Shown here: positions 34,229 through 43,925 of the stretch, piece by piece
Layout: each line of letters opens with the position of its first letter
How positions within the stretch are numbered: position 1 is the first letter of the stretch
Assembly (NCBI GenBank): GCA_030765045.1
Contig: CM060962.1
Coordinates: 142,329,525 to 142,393,524, forward strand
DNA: 64,000 nucleotides
Direction of reading: 5' to 3'
Source: Tenodera sinensis
Lineage: Eukaryota; Arthropoda; Insecta; Mantodea; Mantidae
Program-made: the position numbers and the translations under genes
Notes under the pieces: generated by a model
Database searches by the model: none
What the model was told of the DNA's origin: nothing
The model's input: the letters and a program-made list of their open reading frames with translations, nothing else

Positions 34229-35370
34229 TTAGTGGCCAGACTTTATCATTTTCTTCTTCTTTCTTTTGACCTTGGCGCACTTGGGACCAATGAAATGAGT
34301 TTCACCGTCCTCAGGCGACTTCTCCAATGTTTGGGTGTCCGAAGATCCCCTACGGCTCGCGGAGCGGGACTTCATTGAGGACGTGGGACTACTGGCTCGA
34401 ACAATGTGCCTGGATCGAGGTCTGTCCACAGAAGTGGTGGCACGTAGGGACGGTTCGAGAACTGGCGTCTGCACTGCGATAGATGTAGTCGCAGGAGGAT
34501 TAGGGCGACGCTGTGGAGGAGTGCTCGCTCACCAGTCGATTTGTGTGCCGGCATACGAACAGGCGCATGTTGCAGGCCCACAGTGGTTACAGGAGGGCGG
34601 CGGGCAGCTGACGCACCGGTGGTGTTCGCAGGTTTAAGCTGCTCGAAGCGCCGCCGCGCTTCCAGAAACGTTAGGTGTTCCTTAACTCGTAACTCCTGGA
34701 TATTCTTTTCATCAGAAAACTGTGGGCAATGACGCGAGCTAGAATAATGTTTCCCTCCACAGTTCACGCAGCAGGGGTCCCGTGTACAGGCGGTGTCTTC
34801 ATGTGTTGGTAATCCGCAACGCTCACAAATAGCTGGATGCGTGCACGAGCTCCTTGTATGTCCGAACCTCTGACACTGGAAGCAGCGCATAGGATTCGGT
34901 ACATATGGACGTACAACGGCACACTCATAACCGCAGAAGATATATTCTGACAAGGTAGTACCCTTGAAGGTAAGAAACACCGTTCGTAAGGCGACCTCCT
35001 TGCCATCCTGCTTTCGTGACAGACAGTAGGCTTGACACACTCTTTGATCCGAGAGACAGGTGACAATGTCCTCGTTAGAGAGGCCGTCCAAGCTAGAGGT
35101 GGTAACAACTCCCCTACAGGAATTAAGAGATTTGTGTGGGGTGGGATCCCAACAAATGCGCTTTAAGGAGCTTCTGCGACTGTTCAGAGTTAGCCGTCTC
35201 CAATAGCAGCGTTCCGTCTCTAATGCGTGTTGCGTTCTTAACAGGTCCACAAATTTGGTCCACTTCCTTCTTTATGTAGAATGGGCTAATATCCTTCATC
35301 GATTTTCCATCACATGCCAAGGTCATAACCAAGAAAACATCAATGTAAGGGGTTTTGTGTGGACGCATTT
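34229..35370 (-). pseudogene. LINE-B ORF1 with CCHC zinc knuckles
   Basis: The N-terminus (35370-35123) reads MRPHKTPYIDVFLVMTLACDG and KEVDQICGPVKNATRIRDGTL. The main frame, 35250-34372, contains CFQCQRFGHTRSSC, CERCGLPTHEDTAC and CVNCGGKHYSSSRHC, three knuckles of the CCHC type found in ORF1 of I/jockey LINEs. A Pro/Ser/Arg-rich tail with SR-like repeats follows. A frameshift near 35150 separates the two parts and another lies near 34370. It is better preserved than LINE-A ORF1. Confidence 0.87.
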
Positions 35371-36142
35371 TGAATTGGACCCCCATCAGGAACCGTCGGC
35401 GTCAGCCTGCCATCCGGGGGTCAAAGGATAAAAGACACCAAAATCTCCACGGTTTGTGCCGCCATGGAGACCCCTCCATGACTGACCTCAAGGCGTACTT
35501 CAGAGGGATTACCCTCCGATCTACACTGCTTGTCCGCATGGGTAAACCGTTCACCACACGCACCCCGGCTTTATGTCCCCACCACAGGAATAACCGCCTG
35601 TGGTTCCCCGCTTTAGGCCACACCGCCTCAACGGAGTCAGCGTGGATTCAGGGGATTTCGGGTTGATTACACCGGGATTCCGTCAGCGGTAACACGTCCG
35701 GCCAGTGATACAAACCCGACGGCACGCGGCCGTCAGGAAATTAACACCGGCCGTGCCCTCAAGGAGATACGTGAGTGCACATGACGTGTGGACGGGCTCC
35801 GCACCTAAGGCTACACATGGGGGCAGTGTGAAGGGTCCGCCCAACCTTCGCGCCTGAGACCTCCGAAGAGCACACAAGTCGGGGGTCGCGCTGAAAACCG
35901 TGGGACAGGACCATAGAGATAGGAAAGATCCCTGCTGGTGAGACAGGAGTTATAAAACTAAAGCCTTACTGACTAATAATCATAATAAACCTAGAAGAGG
36001 AAGAGTGTGATGATAAGAAGCAACATAAGCTGCTGTACGTGGCAACAGTTAATGAACATGGAGGGGTGAAATGATGGTGAGCGGCTCGGGGCCCCAGGTG
36101 CGCCAAACCCCGGACCTACTGTAGTAGGTCCCCCTGGGGGGG
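35371..36142 (-). promoter_or_regulatory. LINE-B 5' UTR (probable internal promoter)
   Basis: This 770-bp stretch between the ORF1 start and the 5' TSD is visibly richer in GC and CpG than its surroundings and has no domain-bearing ORF. LINEs of this group carry an internal pol II promoter in the 5' UTR; that role is inferred from the family. The 5' terminal bases form a short hairpin (GGACCTACTGTAGTAGGTCC). Confidence 0.6.
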
Positions 36143-36175
36143 TACAGGATTTATATATTTACAGGCATTGTAAAG

Positions 36176-36225
36176 TGAGTGAGTGTGTGAGGTTTAAGGG
36201 AACACTGACGGGGTCATTTGGGCCC
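36176..36225 (-). mobile_element. 50-bp, 5'-truncated LINE copy with 14-bp TSD
   Basis: GTGAGTGTGTGAGG and TTTAAGGGAACACTGACGGG match the 3' end of LINE-A/B. The insert is flanked by CAGGCATTGTAAAG (36162-36175 and 36226-36239). It is only the extreme 3' UTR plus tail, made by early abortion of reverse transcription. It lies about 20 bp from the 5' end of LINE-B. Confidence 0.88.
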
Positions 36226-36399
36226 CAGGCATTGTAAAGGATGTAAAGAAAAAAAGATGATGTGCCATCAAAATCTGCACCCTCGTAGTAAACATGTACA
36301 TTTTGGCATATAAATATAATTACATTTTTACTTATATTTACGTGTAGTAGTATGGCATTCTTTATGATTCATGCAGTTAACACAACAAGGTAGATACAG

Positions 36400-37340
36400 T
36401 AAACAAAGAAAAATGATGCCACACTGTTCTGGTCATTAGACTCTAGTTGCTGACTTTCTGTCTACAATTAAAGGGGAAACAACTTAATGGCAGTTCCCAA
36501 GAATTAAAAATCTGATGTGTTGCACACACACGACTTCCTCTACTCTTGTACTAACCATTCCTACAAACTCTTACTCCTCTATCTTCGTGTTAGTTGAGAT
36601 AAACATTTGCAGAAATTATCTTATTGCTCGTTTTCTTGCAAGCGCAACAGGAATATGGGAATACAGTAGGCTTTGAGCGATAGTCAAATCTTTTAAAGCT
36701 TTCAAATTCCATTCTCTTTATTCAGTTAACATATAAACAAACTAATAACGATGTTCCATTTGATACAAGTATAAGTTCTCCAAAACTTACACAAATAACA
36801 AGGAATATCTCTGAAATGGTTCACTCTACAAACAAATATATTTGCACATAAATTGTGTATTTTAGCAAGATCTACAGTTTTTTTTACAGTAAGATTTGGT
36901 CTATCTCTTATGGTTTACGAGTTATGCAAAAGTCATCCAGAGTAAATAGGACTTCATGGGCTATAGCCAGAAAATTCAAGATATATATTTCATGTCATAA
37001 AAAATCTCAAACACATGGCATTTTAATCAAAATCATTAAGAGCCATTTTCAAGAAAATCAAAATTTTCAAAAACTTTTCCATGTCAAAGGTAGTTTAGGG
37101 TGGAGCAATTTTCTTCAAAATCTTTGTATCATATCCTTGAAAGATATTAAACTTAAATACCAACTTTGGTTTTTAACTGACTTTTCGTTTTTGAGTTGTG
37201 CTGTCCACAGACTGACACACACACGCCTGCACCTGCACTCACATCTACAGAGACCTTTTTCTAAAAATGCCATTTTTGGATTCAGGGGGCCTCAAAACAT
37301 ATATTTCCAATGAACTCTTGACATCAAATTTTTGGGTGGA
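36400..37340 (+). repeat. Dispersed repeat R, copy 1
   Basis: It matches 53040-54110 in the same orientation, most clearly from ATAAGTTCTCCAAAACTT (36770) to the end, including GGACTTCATGGGCTATAGCC and CCTCAAAACATATATTTC. No coding capacity, LTR or TIR recognised. The 152-codon ORF at 36855-37313 is not conserved in the other copy and is rejected as a gene. Confidence 0.75.
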
Positions 37341-37745
37341 ATAAAATAATTCCTCTATTTCACTAAACACAGAAAAAGTAAAAATGGGCAGCTTCACACT
37401 AAACCACAGTACTGCCAACCTAACAATGGGAACTACTAATTTCCAACTCAGTCAGAAAATCAAATCTTGTTCCGAAACAACACAAGTTGATTAAATCACC
37501 TCCCAAACAATCGCAAAGTAATGTATTAAGTCACTCCCCACTACTAGAGATCACACAGTAATGTACTTAATGGAAACTTTTGATGCAAAAACAATTGAAA
37601 CGTGTAGAGTGTCCATGTAAGCACTAAAAAGATGCACAAGTGGAACAGAATGGGGTTATTTGTTTTAAATCAGTAGTTGATGTTCTAGAAGACATCTGTA
37701 CCACCAAAATAAGAGCTGCAATTAACACCAACTTGACTGCACCTT
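37341..37745. other. No recognisable feature
   Basis: AT-rich spacer between repeat R and Gypsy-C. Confidence 0.45.
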
Positions 37746-38158
37746 TGTCACCCATCGCATTATTGTCGGCACTACCGCAAAGGAGCCGAAGGAAAGAGAC
37801 AGAGAATGGCCGCATTGTTGGGGCGCTTGCCGAAAGAGAGAAAAGGATAGAGGCTTCTGGAATCTTCTGCCTTGTATTTCACCGCAATAACTGAACTTTC
37901 CAGAATAGTGCCTGGGAGATATAAATAGCGGTAAAGTGCGACAGACAGGGGTAAGACGTATGCTAAGCGTTGAGGAGTCGTGCCGACGGAGAACGGACAG
38001 TTTTGTGTTACTAATTCGGAGCCGTGCTGTTGGTGAATCGGTAAAGACTTTCTTGCTGTTGCAACGAGTGTAAAAAGTTACTGTTTACGGAAATAAAAGT
38101 GTTTCTTTATCTCGACTACATCTGTCTTCTTTACTTTACACCCACCACGAAAGTCACA
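37746..38158 (+). repeat. Gypsy-C 5' LTR
   Basis: 413 bp, TG...CA. A TATAAATA box at about 37918-37926 is repeated in the other LTR and is the likely promoter. AATAAAAG near 38090 can serve as the polyadenylation signal. Confidence 0.9.
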
Positions 38159-38159
38159 C

Positions 38160-38176
38160 TGGTGTCAGAAGTGGGA
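38160..38176 (+). promoter_or_regulatory. Gypsy-C primer-binding site
   Basis: TGGTGTCAGAAGTGGGA, one base inside the 5' LTR. It is a common PBS form of insect Gypsy elements. Confidence 0.85.
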
Positions 38177-38183
38177 TTAGACG

Positions 38184-39197
38184 ATGGAGGCTACATTGGT
38201 GAGCTTTTTACAAGAGCTGAAAGCAGAGATGAAGACGGCAAACGACAACATCGCTGCCGAGCTGAAAGAGATGAAGGCGGAGCTTTCGGTGAAGATTGAC
38301 GGGGGACTCGTCGTCGTGACGGAAGGCGCGAAAGTACTCGGCGAACTGGTTGATGTGAGGGAAGACGTGGAACTCGGCGAACTGATTGGCGTGACGGAAG
38401 ACGTGGAAGAACTCGGCGAAAAGGTGGAAGACCTCTGCCAGCATGTGGACGTCGTGGAAGACGACGGGGAACGTCTTGGCGGCTTGGTAGTAAGAGTTGA
38501 CGAGAGCGTCAAAGTACTGGATGCCAGGGGCAGACGGAATAGCACGGACCCGGGGAGGGAGCACCTAGTGGCCGAGGCGACAGTTGCGCCCGTTTCAGAT
38601 AACGAAAGTGTACGTCTCGGGGAAGACAAAGGGGCAGTTCAGGGACGTCGTCGAGGATCCCCTGGAGGAGTGTGTCGGGTACGTAACCAACCAGGATATG
38701 ACGTGGAGGACGATCAGCAGGGAAGCGCACAAGCAAACGAGCAACACGCGAGAACCGACTCGGCGTGGGACATGGGGGGACCGTCGGAGCCATCCAATCA
38801 CCTGACGCATAGTGCCGTGAACGGAAGAATGGCGGACATCGTCGTGGACGGCAGGATACAGGAGAGGCCATGCCGAGCACGAGTGAACACGAGTGCAGCG
38901 GTGGTCGTGACTCGCGCGGATGTGGCGGGGGTTGTTGCCGGACCCATCGGAAGCAAGGTGGCTGCGAAGGTGCGCCAGAGAGGTCGGCGGACATGGTACT
39001 CAGTGAATCGTTTCCAAGTGCGCAGGATGGCCCGTCAACACACCAGGAAGAAGGGCAACTGGACGAGGGACCGTCAAGACCGGCGGTACTGTTGCAGAAT
39101 TTCGAAGCAGGATGGCATACATCGTCCTACCCGGACCAAGGGACACTATCCAACAGCGATACCTAGGATCGTGCCTCCTGGAGAAGAGGTTCGATAG
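38184..39197 (+). CDS. Gypsy-C Gag-like/protease-remnant ORF (337 aa)
   Basis: The ORF starts 24 bp after the PBS. Residues 1-110 are a charged coiled coil (MEATLVSFLQELKAEM..., later several E-D-V-E-L-G-E units), as in Gag of some Gypsy lineages. A Ser/Gly/Gln-rich linker follows. Around residues 230-250, GRIQERPCRARVNTSAAVV sits where the retropepsin D-T-G-A motif of related elements lies; the catalytic Asp reads as Asn and Gly as Ser, so protease is dead. The last ~70 residues look like out-of-frame or rearranged pol. Pol beyond this is deleted. Whether the ORF is still translated and packaged is unknown. Confidence 0.65.
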   Translation: MEATLVSFLQELKAEMKTANDNIAAELKEMKAELSVKIDGGLVVVTEGAKVLGELVDVREDVELGELIGVTEDVEELGEKVEDLCQHVDVVEDDGERLGGLVVRVDESVKVLDARGRRNSTDPGREHLVAEATVAPVSDNESVRLGEDKGAVQGRRRGSPGGVCRVRNQPGYDVEDDQQGSAQANEQHARTDSAWDMGGPSEPSNHLTHSAVNGRMADIVVDGRIQERPCRARVNTSAAVVVTRADVAGVVAGPIGSKVAAKVRQRGRRTWYSVNRFQVRRMARQHTRKKGNWTRDRQDRRYCCRISKQDGIHRPTRTKGHYPTAIPRIVPPGEEVR

Positions 39198-39273
39198 GTT
39201 AGTCCACCAGTGCGCAAGGGAGATGCCACAGTGATAGTGCTGGTCGGGACGACCAGCTCTGAGAAGGGAGCAG

Positions 39274-39728
39274 TGTCACCCATCGCATTATTGTTGGCAC
39301 TACCGCAAAGGAGCCGAAGGAAAGAGACAGAGAATGGCCGCATTGTTGGGGCGCTTGCCGAAAGAGAGAAAAGGATAGAGGCTTCTGGAATCTTCTGCCT
39401 TGTATTTCACCGCAATAACTGAACTTTCCAGAATAGTGCCTGGAAGATATAAATAGCGGTAAAGTGCGACAGACAGGGGACAGACGTATGTGAAGCGTTG
39501 AGTAGTCGTGCCGACGGAAAGAAGAGACGTATGCGAAGCGTTGAGGAGTCGTGCCGACGGAGAAGGGACAGTTTTGTGTTTCTAATTCGGAGCCGTGCTG
39601 TTGGTGAATCGGTAAAGACTTTCTTGCTGTTGCAACGAGTGTAAAAAGTTACTGTTTACGGAAATAAAAGTGTTTCTTTATCTCGACTACATCTGTCTTC
39701 TTTACTTTACACCCACCAAAAAGTCACA
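39274..39728 (+). repeat. Gypsy-C 3' LTR, with internal ~40-bp duplication
   Basis: Same ends as the 5' LTR. It is longer because GAC(A)GTATG...GTCGTGCCGACGG occurs twice in tandem at about 39481-39562. Confidence 0.9.
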
Positions 39729-39885
39729 ATATTCTTCACCACTCTGTCCTCTATGTGATCTGCAAGAGGAAATGGATCGAGACCACCTTCAAATATGCCC
39801 GGCCACTTCTAATGCCCCATCCATCAGTGAAAAATATTGGAGAGCAAGAGGATTAATGACTTCATTGTCAGAAATCCAGCATTAG
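39729..39885 (+). pseudogene. C-terminal fragment of a LINE ORF2
   Basis: The frame reads SPLCPLCDLQEEMDRDHLQI followed by CP, then EKYWRARGLMTSLSE. The C-x2-C...H-x3-C module is the zinc-like motif at the end of many non-LTR retrotransposon polyproteins. The EKYWRARG ending resembles retroelement proteins I associate with cockroach and termite genomes; that memory is not a database result. Upstream parts are cut off by the Gypsy-C 3' LTR. Confidence 0.55.
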
Positions 39886-40118
39886 CTAACAACAACAATG
39901 GAAGGAAGCATATTATCTTTCTGAAAAGATTTATCTTACTGAAGTGTGTGCAATGTTACTGCTTGAATCCTTCTTGCAGATATTTCAGTAATAAGATAAA
40001 CCTTTTTGGCAAAGAGTATAAACATGTCACACTTGGCTTTTTTGGGCAAATTCCAATAGCTTGCATTATCTATAGTTTGCACAGAGTACAGTTCAAGCAG
40101 AAGTGAAGTATCTATACT

Positions 40119-40389
40119 TGAATTAACGTAACTTGGATATTCTGACAATTCCCTTGGTGTGCGCTACAAGCATGGTAGGGGATTGGCACAGCAGTCTGTT
40201 GTCATGACAACCAGGTTTGACCTTGAAGTAGGTAATAGACTTTGTAACAGGATTGCGTGGCCACGAAGTTCATTGGCTACTTCAAGGTCAAACCTGGTTG
40301 TCATGACAACAGACCGCTGTGCCACTCCTCTACCACATGGGTAACGCACACCGAGGAACAGTCAGAATACCTAAGTTACGTTAATTCAA
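40119..40389. mobile_element. Palindromic fold-back MITE
   Basis: The left arm (TTGAATTAACGTAACTT...) is inverted at the right end (...AAGTTACGTTAATTCAAA). Arms of about 115-120 bp are largely complementary; the innermost arm (GTTGTCATGACAACCAGG) is perfect. Nearly the whole 271 bp can fold into one hairpin. It is non-coding; the two mirrored 61-codon ORFs are products of the palindrome. Superfamily unknown. Confidence 0.85.
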
Positions 40390-40769
40390 ACATAACAAGA
40401 TTATCTTATGCCCAAATTAGCATCCTAAGTTTCTGAAAAAAAATGTATTTCACCAATATTAAATGCACCTGTAATCGATCCTCACCTTTGGTACATTTGT
40501 CCTTATTGGTTACAATTTCATAACTATGTGTTTTTGTTTAATTCAAATATCTTATAAAAGAGGTAATGGAACAATTTACATTTTAACCAACTCAAGAGCT
40601 AAATTGCCAGCTGGGATTCAAACTGATAATGGCTGACATACAGTGGTCTAATGTGCTTTAAATTGCAGATAGTGAACAAGTTAAAACACTGTGTTTGTTG
40701 GGTACTCATTTAATTTCCAGGAAATGAAGCATCCAGAAACCGGATTGTATGCTGTGATTTTGTAATAAC
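40390..40769. other. Unassigned spacer; ends in hAT-II TSD
   Basis: AT-rich. The last 8 bp (40762-40769, GTAATAAC) are the left TSD of hAT-II. Nothing else recognised. Confidence 0.5.
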
Positions 40770-41013
40770 TAGGGAGCGGATTTTTATGTGCTAAACAACT
40801 GTAAAATAGTTTATTTTTTATGTAGCAAAAATATGGAAATATGCATAAAACACGCAAAAATATTTTGTTTCAATACTACAAAACTACAAATACTTATGCT
40901 AAAAAATCACTCACCAATCATGCTGAGGCAGTGCTGGATTGAAACAGCTCACTGTTGCAGTGAGCCACAAACAGTTTCTCCAAGTTTTCCATCACAAACC
41001 AATGTCGGTTGTC

Positions 41014-43061
41014 TCAAAATAATGCACGGTACCGCGAGAAAGACTTTTCAACATCACAAGATGATAGCATTGCATATTTCATCAAAGGAATATCACTTGC
41101 ACACAAATCTTCAATTTCACCGTCTACTTCCCCTTCCAAAATCTTGGCAATTTTACACATAGTATGAAACCCACCATTTTTTTCAATCACACTTTTAAAT
41201 TTCTGTTTAATAGCTTCCACTTTTGGACCTTCGAGTGAATTAATTTTTTTCTCAATGTCATACACTTCATTAACTGTTTCAGTTAACAAGCTAGTTGATG
41301 TTTCTAATTTTTTTATAGAAAGAAACAAGAAACTCAAATTTGCAGATATGTAAGACAATTCATTTTTCAATGTAATGTCGTTGAATAAGTTCTGAAGAAT
41401 TTCAATTGCAGAAGTGTCACCCTTATTTAGTTCATCAATCACTGATTTAGAATTTTCAAAATTGTTTGCATAATACACAGCTGCTTCCAACCATGTCCCC
41501 CAACGAGTAACTATGGGTCTAGGTGGAAGTGCAAGATCTGGATTTTTGGTTCTGAATAAATCAATTCTTGTTGGCGCTTTCACAAACACCTTTAGGATAC
41601 AATGTACATATCTGCTCACATACTCTGTGTAAACCATGTACTATACAAGTTACGCGTATCATGTATGGGAAGCTTACAGAAAGACCTTCGGCTGCTTTCT
41701 TCATATATGGAGCAGCATCTGTGAGTAAGAATAAAACACTATCAAATTTCACCCCATTCGGCCATAACAACTGCAGAGATTCATTGAATAAGCGAGCGAT
41801 TGTTACATGATTCGATGCTGATATTTCTTTGCATGCTAATAGAAAACATCGCTTGGAAGCTATTTCATTATTTTCTAGCACGTCTACCACAACATTTCCC
41901 ACTCTCCTACCGCTAGAGTTGGGTGATTCATCAATGCTTACCCATATAATTTTATTTTCACATTCTGCTCTGATTTTTCTTAGAATGTCTTCGTAACAGG
42001 CAGGCACATACAGTTTTCTTAGTGTTGATTCTTCTGATGTTTGAAACTTTGTGTATTTCTTAAGAAAATTTCTGAGCTCTGGACTTTTCAATTTGTAAAA
42101 AGGAATATCACATGAAAGAAAAGTGTTGCATAAATCTGCATAATATTCGGAACATTTTGAAACTAGAGTATGTGAAGTCTCTGAAGAGGAAGTTGCTTCG
42201 CCTAAAAGAACCTGTCTAGAACCTGTATGTGAAGCGGCAATTCTATGCTTATTACCTTGGTGCTGTTTTTATAAAATGGAATGCTTCGGATTGAGCAATG
42301 AGACTATTATTTCTCTCAGGGCGTGGTACTAGATGGAATGAATAAACACTCGATGTTACTTCGCTATAATATATTATTTTATTAACACTTTTCCTCGTCT
42401 TTACAATTATCTTTCGTCGCACCAATTGATAGTCTTTCCACTTTTTCAACAACTTTAGAGCAAAAGCTTCATGAAAGTTTAGTCAATTTTCTACTCACAT
42501 CCATGCACGTTACAAAAACACGTCTTCTCATCTCAAACACACAGACGCTATTAACAACTCCAGCGCCACTTCACATGATGCTACCTTTCTTTTGTGTACA
42601 TCCGCGTATGCGTTCATCAAATAGTTCCCGTATTGTTAGGGAAGCGATCTTTAGCTATTCTCCCTTCGCTTTTATTATTGAACACATATAATTCTTTTAT
42701 TTATACATATATATTAAATTTAAATATGGAACTTAACATTTATGACGTCTTTAAACAAACTTAATTTTTGGTAACAATGAACAATAGCAACACGTTTTCG
42801 TTACTCAACTAACTCGTATCAACACCAAAAATAAATTACATTTTCAATAAATATTTACACAAATGATTTTCTTTTGGGGTCTTACAATATTCTGTCTCAA
42901 CCTGCTAAATGCTGTAAGACTTGCAATCGCTAGTCTGCATTTACTGCTCTCCCACATTTTTGGCAGAATAGAATTCTTCCATCACTCGTGAAGATGCCAC
43001 TGAATTCAGCAACATATTGTTGCAAACGAGAGCGAACACTCGACTTTACTTTTGGCCTTAT
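41014..43061 (-). pseudogene. hAT-II transposase (BED finger + hAT core), interrupted
   Basis: The first exon-like part, 43061-42904, reads RPKVKSSVRSRLQQYVAEF, then the finger half CQKCGRAVNAD. ATA stands at the expected start codon and a stop follows NAD. The 643-bp segment S interrupts the finger. Its removal joins QHLAG to NKHRIAASHTG in frame and restores the H...H half of the BED motif. Downstream are SCDIPFYKLKSPELRNFL, WVSIDESPNSSG, TDAAPYMKKAA, TCIVHGLHR, RWGTWLEAA and the C-terminal dimerisation segment MLSSCDVEKSFSRYRALF. A frameshift lies near 41600. The core is better preserved than in hAT-I, but the gene is not functional as read. Confidence 0.88.
42258..42900 (-). mobile_element. 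643-bp inserted segment S, copy 2, in the hAT-II BED exon
   Basis: On the gene strand it begins TTGAGACAGAATATT and ends CAGCACCA. AGG stands on both sides (42255-42257 and 42901-42903 on the minus strand). It matches 19719-20359. Alternatively, the borders can be read as ...CAG|GTTGAG and CACCAAG|GT, a GT-AG intron in phase 1. The pyrimidine tract before the AG is poor. No TIR is visible. It carries a TATATATATGTATAAAT stretch and a conserved run GGAACTATTTGATG..CGCATGCGC-like, both shared with copy 1. Confidence 0.7.
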
Positions 43062-43415
43062 ATCACAAATCACTTCACTTCAGAACCTGTACTGTATAAA
43101 TGCTCTGCTTTACAAGACTCAGGCTGTGATTGAAGACTGTTGTGTACCTTGCATCAGCCGTCCACATCATAAAATAAGGGATTCCCCTTTCAGATAGCGA
43201 GGCAGCACGTGTAGTGGATGTCATTCACTACGCAGCATGTTTAGAATGAAGTTCATTCAAATTGTGTTATCATAATACGCACAACATTTTTTGTTAAATT
43301 TAAAAATTATAACAAAGAAAAGTGACAAATTATGTGTTTTTAGCAAAATTACTTAAAATATTTATTTACATAAAAATATATTTATTCACATAAAAATCTG
43401 CTCCCTAGTAATAAC

Positions 43416-43925
43416 CTTCCACATTTAAAATGTACATTTCGATCCCTTCGACATAAACCTATGAAGCTTGAAGATTTCTGTGTGCTTTTCATGTGTAAAT
43501 CATGAATGCAAGACGAGCTGTGGTTTCTGAAGGTGAATATTTTGGAAGAGAACACAGTCTTATTTTCAGGGAAATACAACAAATTTTAAATATTACAATA
43601 TTTTACACACTTTTTCAATCCGTTGCCAGTTTCTTTTAAATTATTAGCTTACTATCTTTGAGCAAACAAGTCACTGTATATACTTCATTCTTGAATTGGT
43701 CTAGAATGCTACTTCCAAAGCTACATACCTTGTAGTAAAATCATAAGACACCGCCGCAAGTATTGACAGCTGATGAGGTGAAAATTGCACGCGACGTACT
43801 GCATACTCACAGCCCTGAAACATCCTACTTTTTTTATATCCATTATTTTTCAACTACATGCAGTAATTTGGGGAAAATGAGATACAACACAGAACTCAAG
43901 TTTTACTTCTAAAATACAATGCTTT
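43416..43925. other. No recognisable feature
   Basis: AT-rich DNA after the right TSD of hAT-II. Confidence 0.45.

Larger units (their letters stand above)
32313..36142 (-). mobile_element. LINE-B, same family as LINE-A, internally deleted
   Basis: The insertion is bounded by a perfect 13-bp TSD, TACAGGATTTATA (32300-32312 and 36143-36155). The (CACT)n tail is on the left at 32313-32370. It has the full 5' UTR and ORF1 but lacks about 2.2 kb of ORF2: the RNase H end joins the RT fingers near 32818-32830. Two further deletions of roughly 80 bp relative to LINE-A lie near 32910 and 32985. It inserted in hAT-I DNA about 440 bp from LINE-A. Confidence 0.92.
24912..36285 (-). mobile_element. hAT-I transposon, enlarged by nested LINE insertions
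   Basis: The left end reads AGGGTGTAGAGTTTGATG and the right end, inverted, reads AGGGTGCAGATTTTGATG (near 36283). The flanks TAATAAAC (24904-24911) and TAGTAAAC (36286-36293) match 7/8 as an aged 8-bp TSD. About 2 bp at the right terminus are ambiguous. Removing LINE-A, LINE-B and the 50-bp LINE stub leaves roughly 2.2 kb, the size of hAT-II without its insert. The transposase lies on the minus strand at its left side. Confidence 0.72.
37746..39728 (+). mobile_element. Gypsy-C: compact, internally deleted LTR element
   Basis: Direct LTRs of 413 and 455 bp, TGTCACCC...AAGTCACA, enclose only 1.1 kb. PBS TGGTGTCAGAAGTGGGA starts at 38160 and a polypurine tract (GAGAAGGGAGCAG) lies just before the 3' LTR. 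The interior encodes a Gag-like coiled coil and a decayed protease; RT and integrase are absent. No matching 4-5 bp TSD is seen (CACCTT left, ATATTC right), so recombination between copies or divergence is possible. Confidence 0.9.
40770..43407 (-). mobile_element. hAT-II transposon, complete ends
   Basis: The TIR TAGGGAGCGGATTTTTATG at 40770 is inverted at 43407 with one mismatch, flanked by a perfect 8-bp TSD, GTAATAAC (40762-40769 and 43408-43415). Length 2638 bp, or about 1995 bp without the 643-bp insert at 42258-42900. The transposase gene is on the minus strand. This is the best-defined hAT element in the window. Confidence 0.95.

Noticed and set aside
36855..37313. 152-codon plus ORF
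   Set aside because: Not preserved in the second copy of repeat R at 53-54 kb; no domain.
38177..38629. 150-codon Ser/Thr-rich minus ORF
   Set aside because: Antisense shadow of the Gypsy-C Gag-like frame.
40159..40349. Two mirrored 61-codon ORFs
   Set aside because: Produced by the palindrome; the two proteins are near copies of each other on opposite strands.
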